A stretch of DNA of 64,000 nt from Brevibacillus ruminantium (GCF_023746555.1 NZ_CP098755.1:1809001-1873000), one strand, 5' to 3'. Positions 44,045-52,941 are shown, counted from the first letter of the stretch. The notes: a model not told the origin generated them from the sequence alone. Numbers and translations are program-made.

Positions 44045-45034
44045 GTGAAACTGCTGCAAATTGAAAATTTAAGAACGACCTTTCAGATTGAAGCGGGGCA
44101 AGTACAAGCTGTTCGCGGGATATCCTTTCATGTGAATAAAGGAGAGTCCGTCGGGATTGTCGGAGAGTCCGGATCGGGAAAAAGCGTGTCCATGCTGTCA
44201 ATCATGCGCTTGTTGCCGGAAAACGCCAAAATTGAAGCGGAGCGCCTGACGTTTGATGGTATGGAAGTGATGGAGATGGATCACAAACAGATGCGAAGGC
44301 TGCATGGAAATGATATCGGGATGATTTTTCAAGACCCCATGACTTCGCTCAATCCCCTGTTTACCATTGGGGACCAGATCATGGAGCCGATTCGCATCCA
44401 CCTGAAGCTGTCCAAGCAGGAAGCGAGGAAAAAGGCCATCGAAGTGCTGAGAATGGTGGAAATCCCCAGCCCAGAGAGCCGTCTCCATCAATATCCGCAT
44501 GAATTTTCCGGCGGGATGAGACAGCGAGTGATGATTGCGATCGCGATTTCCTGCAATCCCAAGCTGTTGATTGCCGATGAGCCAACGACGGCTCTGGACG
44601 TGACGATTCAAGCACAGATCCTCGATCTGATGAGAGATTTGAAAAAGAAGAGCAATACCTCGATTGTGCTGATCACGCATGATTTGGGTGTGGTAGCCAG
44701 TATGTGTTCCCGCCTGATGGTTATGTACGGAGGCGAGATTGTCGAGGAGGGCACGACCCGGGAGGTCTTTTACAGTCCCCAGCATCCCTACACATGGGGC
44801 TTGATTCGCTCGATGCCTAAAGTGTCGGAGGGGGAGAAGAAAAAGCTGATTCCCATACCGGGCAGCCCGCCTGATCTGTTGTCGCCGCCGAAGGGTTGTG
44901 CATTTGCCGCGCGCTGTGAGCATGCCATGAAGATTTGTGTCCAGTTTTCACCTCCGCCGGTGTCTTTGAGCGACAGCCATCGGGTAGCTTGCTGGTTGAT
45001 GCACCCGAAAGCCGCAAAAGTAGAAAGGAGGTGA
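44045..45034 (+). CDS. oppD: oligopeptide ABC transporter ATPase OppD
   Basis: A 329-aa nucleotide-binding subunit. Walker [15 protein letters not shown], signature [14 protein letters not shown], Walker [15 protein letters not shown], and the C-terminal oligopeptide/dipeptide cysteine motif [20 protein letters not shown] that may hold an iron-sulfur cluster. GTG start 44045 with AAAGGAGG upstream. Confidence 0.93.
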   Translation: MKLLQIENLRTTFQIEAGQVQAVRGISFHVNKGESVGIVGESGSGKSVSMLSIMRLLPENAKIEAERLTFDGMEVMEMDHKQMRRLHGNDIGMIFQDPMTSLNPLFTIGDQIMEPIRIHLKLSKQEARKKAIEVLRMVEIPSPESRLHQYPHEFSGGMRQRVMIAIAISCNPKLLIADEPTTALDVTIQAQILDLMRDLKKKSNTSIVLITHDLGVVASMCSRLMVMYGGEIVEEGTTREVFYSPQHPYTWGLIRSMPKVSEGEKKKLIPIPGSPPDLLSPPKGCAFAARCEHAMKICVQFSPPPVSLSDSHRVACWLMHPKAAKVERR

Positions 45035-45040
45035 GGGCGC

Positions 45041-46024
45041 ATGGGGAATCAGCACGAGAATCTGGTCGAAGTGAGAAGTCTGAAGAAATACTTTGATGTA
45101 AAGAAGGGGCTGTTTCGACGTAGCGATCGCCTGCTCAAGGCTGTCGACGATATCAGCTTTTCCATCAAAAAGGGAGAAACGCTCGGCCTCGTCGGAGAAT
45201 CGGGGTGCGGAAAGACGACGGCTGGCCGTACGCTGTTGAAGCTGTATGAGCCTACCTCCGGTCAGATATTGTTTCAGGGCAGGCCGATTGAAACATTGAA
45301 GCATAAAGAAATGCTGCCGATTCGCAAGAAAATGCAGATGATTTTCCAGGACCCATACGCTTCCCTTGATCCACGCATGACCGTGGGAGAAATCATCGGC
45401 GATCCTCTGGATGTACATAACATTTGCAAAGGGAAGGAACGGGAGGATCGGATCAAGGAATTGATTGAACTGGTCGGGTTGAAACGGGATCACATCAATC
45501 GCTACCCCCATGAATTCTCTGGCGGACAGAGGCAGCGGATCGGGATTGCCCGGGCTCTGGCCGTAGAGCCTGAATTTATCGTCTGTGACGAGCCCATCTC
45601 GGCACTGGATGTTTCGATTCAGGCACAGGTGGTCAATATGCTGGAAGATTTGCAAGAGAGATTCGGACTCACTTACCTGTTTATCTCCCATGACCTGTCG
45701 ATGGTCCGGCACATTTCCCATCAGGTGGGCGTGATGTATCTCGGCAGCTTGGTAGAAATCGCCGAGGCCAACGAATTGTACACCAATATGCAGCATCCGT
45801 ACACAAAAGCGCTGCTCTCCGCACTGCCGATTCCCGACCCGGATTTGGCCGAGAAAAGTGAAAGGATTCAGCTCAAAGGAGATGTGCCAAGCCCACTCGA
45901 CCCGCCGCCGGGATGCGCCTTTCAAACGCGATGTGCCCATGCCGTCGCTATTTGCAGAGAAATAAAGCCGGAACTAAAGGAGATTGGAGCGGGACACCAG
46001 GTAGCTTGCCATATCGTTACCTGA
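45041..46024 (+). CDS. oppF: oligopeptide ABC transporter ATPase OppF
   Basis: A 327-aa nucleotide-binding subunit. Walker [15 protein letters not shown], signature [14 protein letters not shown], Walker [15 protein letters not shown], and the Cys-containing tail [20 protein letters not shown]. It lies 6 bp after oppD. It pairs with OppD as the heterodimeric motor. Confidence 0.93.
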   Translation: MGNQHENLVEVRSLKKYFDVKKGLFRRSDRLLKAVDDISFSIKKGETLGLVGESGCGKTTAGRTLLKLYEPTSGQILFQGRPIETLKHKEMLPIRKKMQMIFQDPYASLDPRMTVGEIIGDPLDVHNICKGKEREDRIKELIELVGLKRDHINRYPHEFSGGQRQRIGIARALAVEPEFIVCDEPISALDVSIQAQVVNMLEDLQERFGLTYLFISHDLSMVRHISHQVGVMYLGSLVEIAEANELYTNMQHPYTKALLSALPIPDPDLAEKSERIQLKGDVPSPLDPPPGCAFQTRCAHAVAICREIKPELKEIGAGHQVACHIVT

Positions 46025-46109
46025 GACCAAACGGGCCTGGGATGATCATCCATGATGAAAGCTGTCAAAACGGCAGATTTTCATAAATTGCAGGAAAGAG
46101 GGGGAAGAA

Positions 46110-47774
46110 ATGAAAAAGCTGGCTAGCCTCGTTTTCAAATTATCCGTGGTTGTCGCACTCATCTCAGGTTGCAGCTCCAGCAGTACGTCAACACCAAACA
46201 GCAATGACAGCAATACCACCACGCCAAACACATCTGAGAACAAAACTGAAAAGCCGCAGAGAGAGAAAAAGATCGTCTATGCGCTGCCTTCCGAACCGGA
46301 AACACTCGATCCCACGTTAAACAACTATTCGCGCTCTTCGATTGTGCTGCAAAATCTGTTCCGCGGACTTTACAAAATTGACCAAAGCGGGCTCCCTGTC
46401 CCTGCTTTGGCCAAAGAAACGATCATAGATGAGACCGGAACCAAATACACCTTCAAGATTGATCCAAACGCGAAATGGAGCGATGGCAAACCTGTCACGG
46501 CGCATGATTTTGAATACGCCTGGAAACGCGTGCTGAACAAAGATGTCGCCTCAAGAGCCGCTGCTGACCTGTACTATGTGAAAAACGGCCTCGCGTACAA
46601 TGAAGGAAAAGCGAGCGCTGATGATGTCGGGGTGAAAGCCGTAGACGATCAGACGCTGGAGGTTGTGCTGGAGAATCCGACCACCTATTTCCTGAATCTG
46701 CTCTGCGCGACTTCCTATCATCCCGTGAGAAAAGATGTGGTGGAAGGGAACGAGGGATGGACCAAATCTCCCGACACCTACCTGTCCACTGGGCCTTTCA
46801 TGCTGGCCGAGATTCATCCGAAACAAAAGTATGTACTGAAGAAAAACCCCAACTATCTACTGGCTGACAAGGTGCAGATTGATACGCTGGAGATCGTGTT
46901 CATCGAAACAGCGGAAGGGGAGCTGGCCGCCTATACCAATAATGAAATCGACGTCTCCGATAACATCAATAATGAATCCATGCAAAAGTACAAGGATACC
47001 CCGGAATATTTCGCCGCCGCACGGATTGGCACCTATTATTTTGACTTCAATACCTCCAAAAAACCGTTTGACGATCCACGCGTGAGAAAAGCGCTTGCGA
47101 TTTCCATCAATCGGGAGCAGATCGTGAGAAATGTCATGCAGTCCACAGAGAAGGTGGCGTTCGGCTTTGTTCCTTATGGAATGCCGCACCTTGTGGAAAC
47201 CAACAAGGAATATCGCGATGTGGTTGGCGACCTGTTCAAGGAAGACGTGGCGGAGGCGAAGCGCTTGCTGGCTGAAGCGGGCTATCCGGATGGAAAAGGC
47301 TTTCCGCAGGTTGATTTCATGACCTTGTCAGGCCAGACGGACAAGGATATCGCCCAAGCGCTTCACAGCATGTGGAAAGAAAACCTGGGGGTTGAGATCT
47401 CCATTCGGACACTGGAGTCAAAAATCTACTGGGACGAAATGGAACAAGGCAATTTTGAGATCGGTCGGGATGGCTGGACAGGTGACTATCTAGACCCGAT
47501 GACCAACCTCCATTTGTTCGAAACGGTCAATGCAGCGGATGGAAGCCGCTGGAGCAACAAAGAATACGATGCGTTGCTCAAAGAAAACCGGGAAATTCAG
47601 GATCAAGCAAAACGTTCAGCCAACTACGCCAAAGCTGAACAAATCCTGATGGATGAAATGCCGATCTTCCCGCTCTATTTCTATGAGGATTCGTATCTGG
47701 TGAAACCGCATATCAAAGGTGTGATGAAAAACTTTATCGGACATACGATCTTTGAATATGCATCTGTCGAATAA
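46110..47774 (+). CDS. oppA: oligopeptide-binding lipoprotein OppA
   Basis: A 554-aa solute receptor of SBP family 5. The signal peptide ends in LISGC, then a Ser/Thr/Asn-rich linker to about residue 50. Core segments: ALPSEPETLDPTLNNYSRSS, WSDGKPVTAHDFEYAWKRVL (family signature), VRKALAISINREQIVRNVMQ. It ends ...IGHTIFEYASVE, normal for OppA. GGAAAGAGGGGG precedes ATG 46110. The carboxypeptidase at the head of the operon suggests cell-wall peptides among its ligands. Confidence 0.92.
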   Translation: MKKLASLVFKLSVVVALISGCSSSSTSTPNSNDSNTTTPNTSENKTEKPQREKKIVYALPSEPETLDPTLNNYSRSSIVLQNLFRGLYKIDQSGLPVPALAKETIIDETGTKYTFKIDPNAKWSDGKPVTAHDFEYAWKRVLNKDVASRAAADLYYVKNGLAYNEGKASADDVGVKAVDDQTLEVVLENPTTYFLNLLCATSYHPVRKDVVEGNEGWTKSPDTYLSTGPFMLAEIHPKQKYVLKKNPNYLLADKVQIDTLEIVFIETAEGELAAYTNNEIDVSDNINNESMQKYKDTPEYFAAARIGTYYFDFNTSKKPFDDPRVRKALAISINREQIVRNVMQSTEKVAFGFVPYGMPHLVETNKEYRDVVGDLFKEDVAEAKRLLAEAGYPDGKGFPQVDFMTLSGQTDKDIAQALHSMWKENLGVEISIRTLESKIYWDEMEQGNFEIGRDGWTGDYLDPMTNLHLFETVNAADGSRWSNKEYDALLKENREIQDQAKRSANYAKAEQILMDEMPIFPLYFYEDSYLVKPHIKGVMKNFIGHTIFEYASVE

Positions 47775-47853
47775 TCAATTGATCAGCCTGGTCCTGCCTG
47801 AGTCAAACGAGAAAGACAAGAACGCCTTTCGAAGCACTTTCTGATGTAAAAAA

Positions 47854-47922
47854 CCCCTGCAAGCCTTTCGTGTAAGAGCCTCCTTTACGGAGAATATTAC
47901 ACGCAGCTTACAGGGGATTTTC
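47854..47922 (+). terminator. terminator after oppA
   Basis: CCCCTGCAAGC pairs with GCTTACAGGGG (47905-47915), enclosing an inner stem CGTGTAA/TTACACG and a small CTCC/GGAG hairpin, then ATTTTC. It is a branched, long-stem terminator. Confidence 0.7.
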
Positions 47923-48052
47923 GTGTCATAGGCCTAGCGAGGCTATTGCCGCGAAGCCCAAAGCATGATGGACAAGGAAATATTTACTTTTCACGCGCAA
48001 GAGAGTTATGTGACAATGAACAAAAGCGGCAACGTGAAAAGGAGTGTGTCTC

Positions 48053-48730
48053 TTGTCTATCAAAGCGATTCTCTTTGATCTGGATGGTACCTTGCTGGAT
48101 CGTGACTCCTCTCTGCTCTCGTTTGTGAGGGATCAATACAAACGCTATCCCGAATTCCAGGTAGTAGAAGAAGAAGTGTTTGTCCAGCGCTTTATCGAAC
48201 TGGATCAACACGGTTATGTATGGAAGGACAAAGTGTATCAGCAGCTGATCGAAGAGTTTTCCATTCAAAACCTGGATTGGGCTTCGCTATTGGATGATTA
48301 CATGCGTCATTTCCAAAGGCATTGTATCGGTTTTCCCAACCTGCTGAGCGTGCTGACTGCCTGTAAGCAGCAGGGAATCAAGATAGCGTTGATCTCAAAT
48401 GGGGTTGGGCAGTTCCAGTATGACAATTTCAAAGCGCTGCACATTGAGCATCTCTTCGATGAGGTGCTGATCTCGGAATGGGAAGGGCTGCGGAAACCGG
48501 ACCCGGCCATATTTACACGAGCTTTGCGCAAACTGGGTGTATCTGCGCAGCAGGCTGTTTTCGTGGGAGACCATCCTGACACCGATGTTCGCGCCAGCCG
48601 CGATGTTGGCATGAAGGCCGTCTGGAAACGAAATCCGCATTGGGAAAGGGCGAAATGGGCTGATGCGGTCATCGACGATTTGTCGGAATTACTTTCGCTT
48701 GCATTGCCTGATCCAGCGCGGCAACATTAA
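48053..48730 (+). CDS. HAD family hydrolase
   Basis: A 225-aa phosphatase-like protein. Motif I ILFDLDGTLLDRDS, motif II ALISNGVGQ, motif III lysine in GLRKPDPAIF and motif IV VFVGDHPDTDVRAS. The cap is the helical C1 type. The frame opens at GTG 48044, which overlaps AAAGGAG, so TTG 48053 at 8 nt is the start. It resembles YjjG/phosphoglycolate phosphatase-like enzymes; the substrate is unknown. Confidence 0.88.
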   Translation: MSIKAILFDLDGTLLDRDSSLLSFVRDQYKRYPEFQVVEEEVFVQRFIELDQHGYVWKDKVYQQLIEEFSIQNLDWASLLDDYMRHFQRHCIGFPNLLSVLTACKQQGIKIALISNGVGQFQYDNFKALHIEHLFDEVLISEWEGLRKPDPAIFTRALRKLGVSAQQAVFVGDHPDTDVRASRDVGMKAVWKRNPHWERAKWADAVIDDLSELLSLALPDPARQH

Positions 48731-48739
48731 TCCGGAAAA

Positions 48740-49099
48740 TCAGCGAGAGGCTGCATGAGAAAGTATATTGATCAGCTTGCCAAACGGATCGCGGACATAG
48801 AAGCGGCGAACACCCCATGGCTCATAGGCAGGACCGTATTCGACCGGAAACCCTGCACTTTTCACTCGCTCATAGGCCTCATCCACATTATCCACTTCAA
48901 TCGAGAGATCAGGAACAAGCGTTTGGGAGCCTCCCTGCGAGGCGAAACTGATTTGAATGCTCATTTCTTCGGATGAGCCGTACGTAGCAATCCAGCCGTG
49001 ATCCATCAACAGGTCAAGGCCCAGCACGTCCTGGTAAAAGCTTTTGGCTGCGACGATCTCTTGTGTATGGATATTGGCAACAATTCGTTTGACCTTCAT
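48740..49099 (-). CDS. VOC family (glyoxalase/bleomycin-resistance fold) protein
   Basis: A 119-aa protein with two beta-alpha-beta-beta-beta modules: IVAAKSFYQDVLGLDLLMDH at the start and DVDEAYERVKSAGFPVEYGP-like second module, ending FYVRDPFGKLINILSH with the metal-site glutamate replaced by asparagine (NIL). It may be a dioxygenase-like or binding protein. It lies 16 bp downstream of the YkgJ gene on the same strand. Confidence 0.85.
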   Translation of the reverse strand: MKVKRIVANIHTQEIVAAKSFYQDVLGLDLLMDHGWIATYGSSEEMSIQISFASQGGSQTLVPDLSIEVDNVDEAYERVKSAGFPVEYGPAYEPWGVRRFYVRDPFGKLINILSHAASR

Positions 49100-49114
49100 A
49101 GATATCCCCCCATG

Positions 49115-49459
49115 CTAAAAATCCTTCCAGGTAATGTCAATACTGAGGTGGCCAATCGGTTTTTCCTTGAAGGCTACTTTTTCCTTTGTGGCCAACTCCG
49201 GTTTGCGGAAACAGACAAGTTCTTTGTGATAGCCAAATGCGCGGCAAATTTCTGGACGAACGGCATGAATGCCGCAGCGATCATGATGAATATCGTAGAA
49301 GATGCATGTTCCGAAAAGTCTGGGCTGGTTTTCGAGCTCCTCACGAATCTTTCTCGGCATCGTTTTTATCTTTTTTTGGATTTTTTTGAGTTCTTTCTCC
49401 GTGATTGGAACGGGGCCGCAACATAATCCTTTGCAACCTTGACAAGGCAACGTTTCCAT
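49115..49459 (-). CDS. YkgJ family cysteine cluster protein
   Basis: A 114-aa protein with the cysteine pattern CQGCKGLCCG near the N-terminus, C in FGTCIFYD, then RCGIHAVRPEICRAFGYH. This spacing defines the YkgJ (UPF0153) zinc/iron cluster family, of unknown function. A promoter with an overlapping palindrome lies 50-80 bp upstream. Likely co-transcribed with the VOC gene. Confidence 0.88.
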   Translation of the reverse strand: METLPCQGCKGLCCGPVPITEKELKKIQKKIKTMPRKIREELENQPRLFGTCIFYDIHHDRCGIHAVRPEICRAFGYHKELVCFRKPELATKEKVAFKEKPIGHLSIDITWKDF

Positions 49460-49502
49460 ACGCTGTACAACCTTTCTCCTGTCCTTTAGCAGACGTTCTT
49501 TT

Positions 49503-49538
49503 ACAGGACATTATGCTAGGAGTGTCCTGTTTTGTAAA
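49503..49538 (-). promoter_or_regulatory. promoter with overlapping palindrome upstream of ykgJ
   Basis: On the minus strand TTTACA (49533-49538), 17 bp and CATAAT (49510-49515) form a promoter. A perfect 8-bp palindrome ACAGGACA-N12-TGTCCTGT (49503-49510 and 49523-49530) overlaps the -10 box and spacer, as an operator for a repressor would. Confidence 0.6.
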
Positions 49539-49631
49539 GTAGTTAAATATTTTACATTAACACAAATAAAAATTTTTGTCAAGAATATATTTTCGGTCAA
49601 GAGTACCCTCGAAGAAGGTTCATTCGAGGTA

Positions 49632-50160
49632 TGGAGGCAGTCAAGACCTTTATCGGCACGGGGCCATTCCAACTGGAAGAATGGAAGCAGGACCAATACG
49701 TGCATTTGAAAAAAATATTCGGACTATTCGCCCCGTACGGAACCGAGCGATGGACTCGGCGGCAAAAAAGAAGCGCTGGTGGATGATCTGTACTTCCACT
49801 ATGTCACGGATGAATCGACGCGCGTAGTGGGAATCACGACAGGGGAGTACGCTATCGCCTTCAGCATTCCGTTTGAAAACGCTGAGCAAATCGAGAACAC
49901 ACCCGGTGCGAGCAGTTTTGTCAGCGAGGGCGGAATGACGACGTTCGTGTTCAATAAGAAATCGGGACTCTGCAGCAATGTAAAAGCGCGTCAGGCAGTC
50001 AACGCGGCATTGGACATCGAAGAAATCCTCATCCCCGCTTATCGTGAATCGCGCTATTGCACCCTCGATTCCGGAGTGGTGCTACCGAATTAAATCGATT
50101 GGCACAGCGAGGCAGGAAAAGAAGAATACAATCAGCACATAAGCGAAGCAATACGTGTTA
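49632..50160 (+). pseudogene. decayed oligopeptide-binding protein (SBP family 5) fragment
   Basis: Internal piece of an OppA-like gene. VKTFIGTGPFQLEEWKQDQY is readable from 49637, then the frame shifts near 49745-49755, and reading resumes as DGLGGKKEALVDDLYFHYVT and TTFVFNKKSGLCSNVKARQA up to VVLPN and a TAA at 50091-50093. Beyond that stop the same frame still reads IDWHSEAGKEEYNQH before another stop. Both gene ends are missing. The sequence is not close to the oppA at 46110, so it is a separate, lost receptor. Confidence 0.8.
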
Positions 50161-50205
50161 ACTAATCGGACAGTTGTGAAAGCTTCAATTAAAAAATGTA
50201 TGTAT

Positions 50206-50234
50206 TTGTTGAAATGAAGAGGTATTTGTAAAAT
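50206..50234 (+). promoter_or_regulatory. probable cas3 promoter
   Basis: TTGTTG (50206-50211), 17 bp, TAAAAT (50229-50234, five of six consensus bases), 77 bp before the cas3 ATG. Confidence 0.5.
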
Positions 50235-50310
50235 TATGCTGAATAGGGAAAATGAGTCTTTTTACCCTGGTGAATCGAGAGTGATCATTTGATAAAAGGA
50301 GCTTGGAACT

Positions 50311-52734
50311 ATGGGATTTATTGCTCATATCCGCCAAAAGGACGGATGTATTCAGACTGTGAACGAACATTTGCGGGAAGTTCAAACGGAGTGTGAACGT
50401 TATGGTATGAAAATCGGTGTCCGACATCTCGCGGGTTTGGCAGGCTTGTTGCACGACCTTGGGAAAAATACAACCGGTTTTAAGACGTATATTAATGAAG
50501 CGGCAGCGAATCCTGATGCTCCTCCACGCAGAGGATCTGTAGATCATTCGACAGCAGGGGGTAGATTGCTTTATCAGCGTTATCATCAGAAAGCCGTAAC
50601 AGTTGAAGACAAGCTGGCTGCGGAATGGATCGCTAATTGCATAATTTCCCATCACCAAGGATTAAGAGATTTTCTCGATCCGCAACTGCTTTCGCCATTT
50701 TTAGAACGTGTAGCGGTGAAAGAGTTGGAGGAATACGAACAGGCGGTGGCAGCTTTTTTTGAAAATTATTCAGAAAGAGAGTTGGATCACTATTTTGCAG
50801 GGGCAAAAGCGGAGATTCAGCATGTATTGAATGTGATCAAAAAACAAAGCCTGCCATCGATTACCGCTTCCCTACTTATCAAGTACATATTCAGTTGTTT
50901 GATTGATGCAGATCGAACAAATACGCGGGAGTTTGAAGAGGGGGAGGTTACAGAAGAAAAGATTGACAGTCTTGCATTCTTTGGCAAAAGCTACCGGAAG
51001 TTAATGGATACTTTAATGGAGTTTGAACAAGCTGAAGACGCTGACCATCCAATTAACCGTTTAAGAAGCGAGATGTCACGTCAATGCGAAGCGTTTGCCC
51101 TGCGACCATCAGGTATATTTACGCTATCAATCCCCACTGGAGGAGGAAAGACGATAGCCAGTTTGCGCTATGCGCTTAAACACGCGATTACCTGGAACAA
51201 GGAACGAATCATTTACATCGTTCCCTATACGACAATTATCGAGCAAAATGCCAAGGAGATCAGGGAGATTTTAAAAGAGAATGACATGATCCTTGAGCAT
51301 CACTCAAATGTAATCGAGGAAAGCGATGTTGAGGATGAAAGCGATTATATCCGCAGGAAGAAAATCAGGCTTGCCAAAGATAACTGGGACCGACCCATTA
51401 TTTTTACCACGATGGTACAGTTTTTAAATACGTTTTATGCCAAAGGTACACGTAATATACGAAGGATGCACCAGATGGCTAATGCTGTTCTGATCTTTGA
51501 CGAGGTTCAATCTGTTCCAACCAAATGTGTCTCGTTATTTAACGCAGCTCTAAACTTTCTGCATGTTTTTGGACGTTCAAGTATGGTTTTATGCACAGCT
51601 ACACAACCTGCGCTGGATTTTGTCAAACATAAACTGCTTTTGTCCGACCAGGCTGAAATGATTGAGAATCTGGATGACGTGGGAAAAAGCTTTAAGCGAG
51701 TGGAACTGATCGACTATACGACTCCTTTAGGTTGGAAAACGGAGGAGTTGGCAGCGTTTATACAGGAGAGGCTGGATGAAGTCGCTAGTGTTCTCGTTAT
51801 TTTAAATACGAAGACGGCTGCACGTAAATTGTTTGTTCAACTAGAAGAGAACAAACGGAGTGGTAATCGTCCGGTGAGGTTGTTTCACTTGAGTACGAAT
51901 ATGTGTGCGGCTCATCGAAAGGAAGTGTTAGCGAAGGTAAAGCAGGCGCTCTCAGCTAAGGAGCGAGTCATCTGTGTCAGTACGCAGTTGATCGAAGCGG
52001 GAGTAGATATCAGCTTTGATTGCGTCATTCGCTCCTTGGCAGGGCTTGACTCGATTGCACAGGCTGCAGGCAGATGCAACCGACATGGGAAAGATGAGGT
52101 ACGACATGTTTATATTATCAAATCTGCTGAGGAAATGTTGACTCGGCTACCGGAAATTCGTATCGGGGCAGAGAAAACACAACGTATTCTGTTTGAATTT
52201 CAGCAAGAGCCGGAACGTTTTGGTCATGATTTGCTTTCGGCATCAGCACTCAATGCCTATTTCCAATACTATTACGATCATATGAAGGATGGGCTTCACT
52301 ATCCGATTCGAGAGCTGGAAAAAAATCTGTTTGATTTGCTCGGTACCAATAAGGATTATTTTGAGGGTTACAAAAATAAGCACGGGAAAAGCCCTGAATT
52401 TCTTACTCGCTCATCATTTGCGACGGCGGAAAAACACTTTGAGGTGATTAGCGATACTGCTACATCGGTACTCGTCCCTTACAACCAAGAGGCGGAGAGT
52501 GTGATCTTGGCATTAAACGGAGAGCTTGATACCCGAAGTCTGGGGGAGCTGCTGCAAAAATCTCAACAATATGTGGTCAATATATACAGTCATGAATTAA
52601 AAAAGCTGGAGAAAAATGGGGATATTTATCCTCTGCTGCACGGTCATGTCCTGGCATTACGAGAAGTTGCTTATTCGGATCGTTTCGGGGTTGAAGCGGA
52701 GGGAGAAGGCGAATGGGCGATGGCGATGTTATAA
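50311..52734 (+). CDS. cas3: CRISPR type I-C nuclease-helicase Cas3
   Basis: An 807-aa interference effector recruited by Cascade to unwind and cut target DNA. N-terminal HD nuclease: LAGLAGLLHDLGKNTTGFKT and CIISHHQGLRDF. Helicase core: Walker A LSIPTGGGKTIASL (about residue 275), the DEAD-type box LIFDEVQSVP, and motif VI SIAQAAGRCNRHGKDE. Length fits I-C Cas3. AAAGGAG is about 10 nt before the ATG. It has its own promoter and a terminator directly after the stop, so it is transcribed apart from the Cascade genes. Confidence 0.95.
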   Translation: MGFIAHIRQKDGCIQTVNEHLREVQTECERYGMKIGVRHLAGLAGLLHDLGKNTTGFKTYINEAAANPDAPPRRGSVDHSTAGGRLLYQRYHQKAVTVEDKLAAEWIANCIISHHQGLRDFLDPQLLSPFLERVAVKELEEYEQAVAAFFENYSERELDHYFAGAKAEIQHVLNVIKKQSLPSITASLLIKYIFSCLIDADRTNTREFEEGEVTEEKIDSLAFFGKSYRKLMDTLMEFEQAEDADHPINRLRSEMSRQCEAFALRPSGIFTLSIPTGGGKTIASLRYALKHAITWNKERIIYIVPYTTIIEQNAKEIREILKENDMILEHHSNVIEESDVEDESDYIRRKKIRLAKDNWDRPIIFTTMVQFLNTFYAKGTRNIRRMHQMANAVLIFDEVQSVPTKCVSLFNAALNFLHVFGRSSMVLCTATQPALDFVKHKLLLSDQAEMIENLDDVGKSFKRVELIDYTTPLGWKTEELAAFIQERLDEVASVLVILNTKTAARKLFVQLEENKRSGNRPVRLFHLSTNMCAAHRKEVLAKVKQALSAKERVICVSTQLIEAGVDISFDCVIRSLAGLDSIAQAAGRCNRHGKDEVRHVYIIKSAEEMLTRLPEIRIGAEKTQRILFEFQQEPERFGHDLLSASALNAYFQYYYDHMKDGLHYPIRELEKNLFDLLGTNKDYFEGYKNKHGKSPEFLTRSSFATAEKHFEVISDTATSVLVPYNQEAESVILALNGELDTRSLGELLQKSQQYVVNIYSHELKKLEKNGDIYPLLHGHVLALREVAYSDRFGVEAEGEGEWAMAML

Positions 52735-52737
52735 GGG

Positions 52738-52765
52738 AAAAACCCGCTTTTGAGCGGGTCTTTTC
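52738..52765. terminator. terminator after cas3 and of the minus-strand crRNA-like gene
   Basis: ACCCGCT (52742-52748), loop TTTG, AGCGGGT (52753-52759). On the minus strand it is followed by TTTTT (52738-52742), a canonical terminator; on the plus strand by CTTTTCC, weaker. It closes cas3 from one side and the CreR-like RNA from the other. Confidence 0.8.
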
Positions 52766-52810
52766 CACAAATGATGATGTACAAGTTTCAATCCACGCTT
52801 CTCAGCGATA
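52738..52810 (-). ncRNA. CreR-like Cas-regulating crRNA candidate
   Basis: On the minus strand, 52810-52785 is a degenerate repeat: CGCT-GAGA-AGCG hairpin followed by TGGATTGAAAC, which equals the 11-nt type I-C 5' handle of the array repeat (TGGATTGAAAT) except for the last base. Thirteen bases (GCGTGGATTGAAA) are identical to the array repeat. A pseudo-spacer starts at 52784 (TTGTACATCATCATTTGT...) and runs into the terminator at 52759-52738. Upstream is a promoter (52816-52845) whose start site would fall at the repeat. The first 18 spacer positions match 16 of 18 of a TTC-flanked site before cas5. Expected product: a short crRNA that lets Cascade bind, not cut, its own operon. Confidence 0.75.
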
Positions 52811-52815
52811 GAAAG

Positions 52816-52845
52816 AGTGTAGCACAGAAGAGTGAATTAAGGCAA
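52816..52845 (-). promoter_or_regulatory. promoter of the crRNA-like gene
   Basis: Minus strand: TTGCCT (52845-52840), 18 bp, TACACT (52821-52816), with TG two bases before an extended -10. Initiation 6-8 bases downstream would be at about 52810-52808, the first base of the degenerate repeat. Confidence 0.5.
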
Positions 52846-52860
52846 TTTTTCCAATTGATA

Positions 52861-52889
52861 TTGCGTTCACCTAGATAATAGGATAATAT
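52861..52889 (+). promoter_or_regulatory. probable promoter of the Cascade-adaptation operon
   Basis: TTGCGT (52861-52866), 17 bp, TAATAT (52884-52889). Transcription would start near 52896, just before the pseudo-spacer target. TTGATA at 52855-52860 is an alternative -35 box with poor spacing. Confidence 0.45.
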
Positions 52890-52908
52890 ACCATTAGATC
52901 CCAAAAAT

Positions 52909-52929
52909 ACAAATGATTATATACAAGAA
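52909..52929 (-). promoter_or_regulatory. target site of the crRNA-like RNA, with TTC PAM
   Basis: Minus strand: PAM TTC (52929-52927) followed by TTGTATATAATCATTTGT (52926-52909). Compared with the pseudo-spacer, only positions 6 and 9 differ and homology stops after position 18. The site lies between the promoter and the cas5 ATG (52942) and touches the ribosome site, where bound Cascade would block transcription. Confidence 0.75.
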
Positions 52930-52941
52930 GGTGGTGAAACG

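Noticed and set aside
50283-50292. ATCATTTGAT before cas3 as a second target of the crRNA-like RNA
   Set aside because: Only 8 bases match the middle of the pseudo-spacer and there is no TTC next to a seed match.
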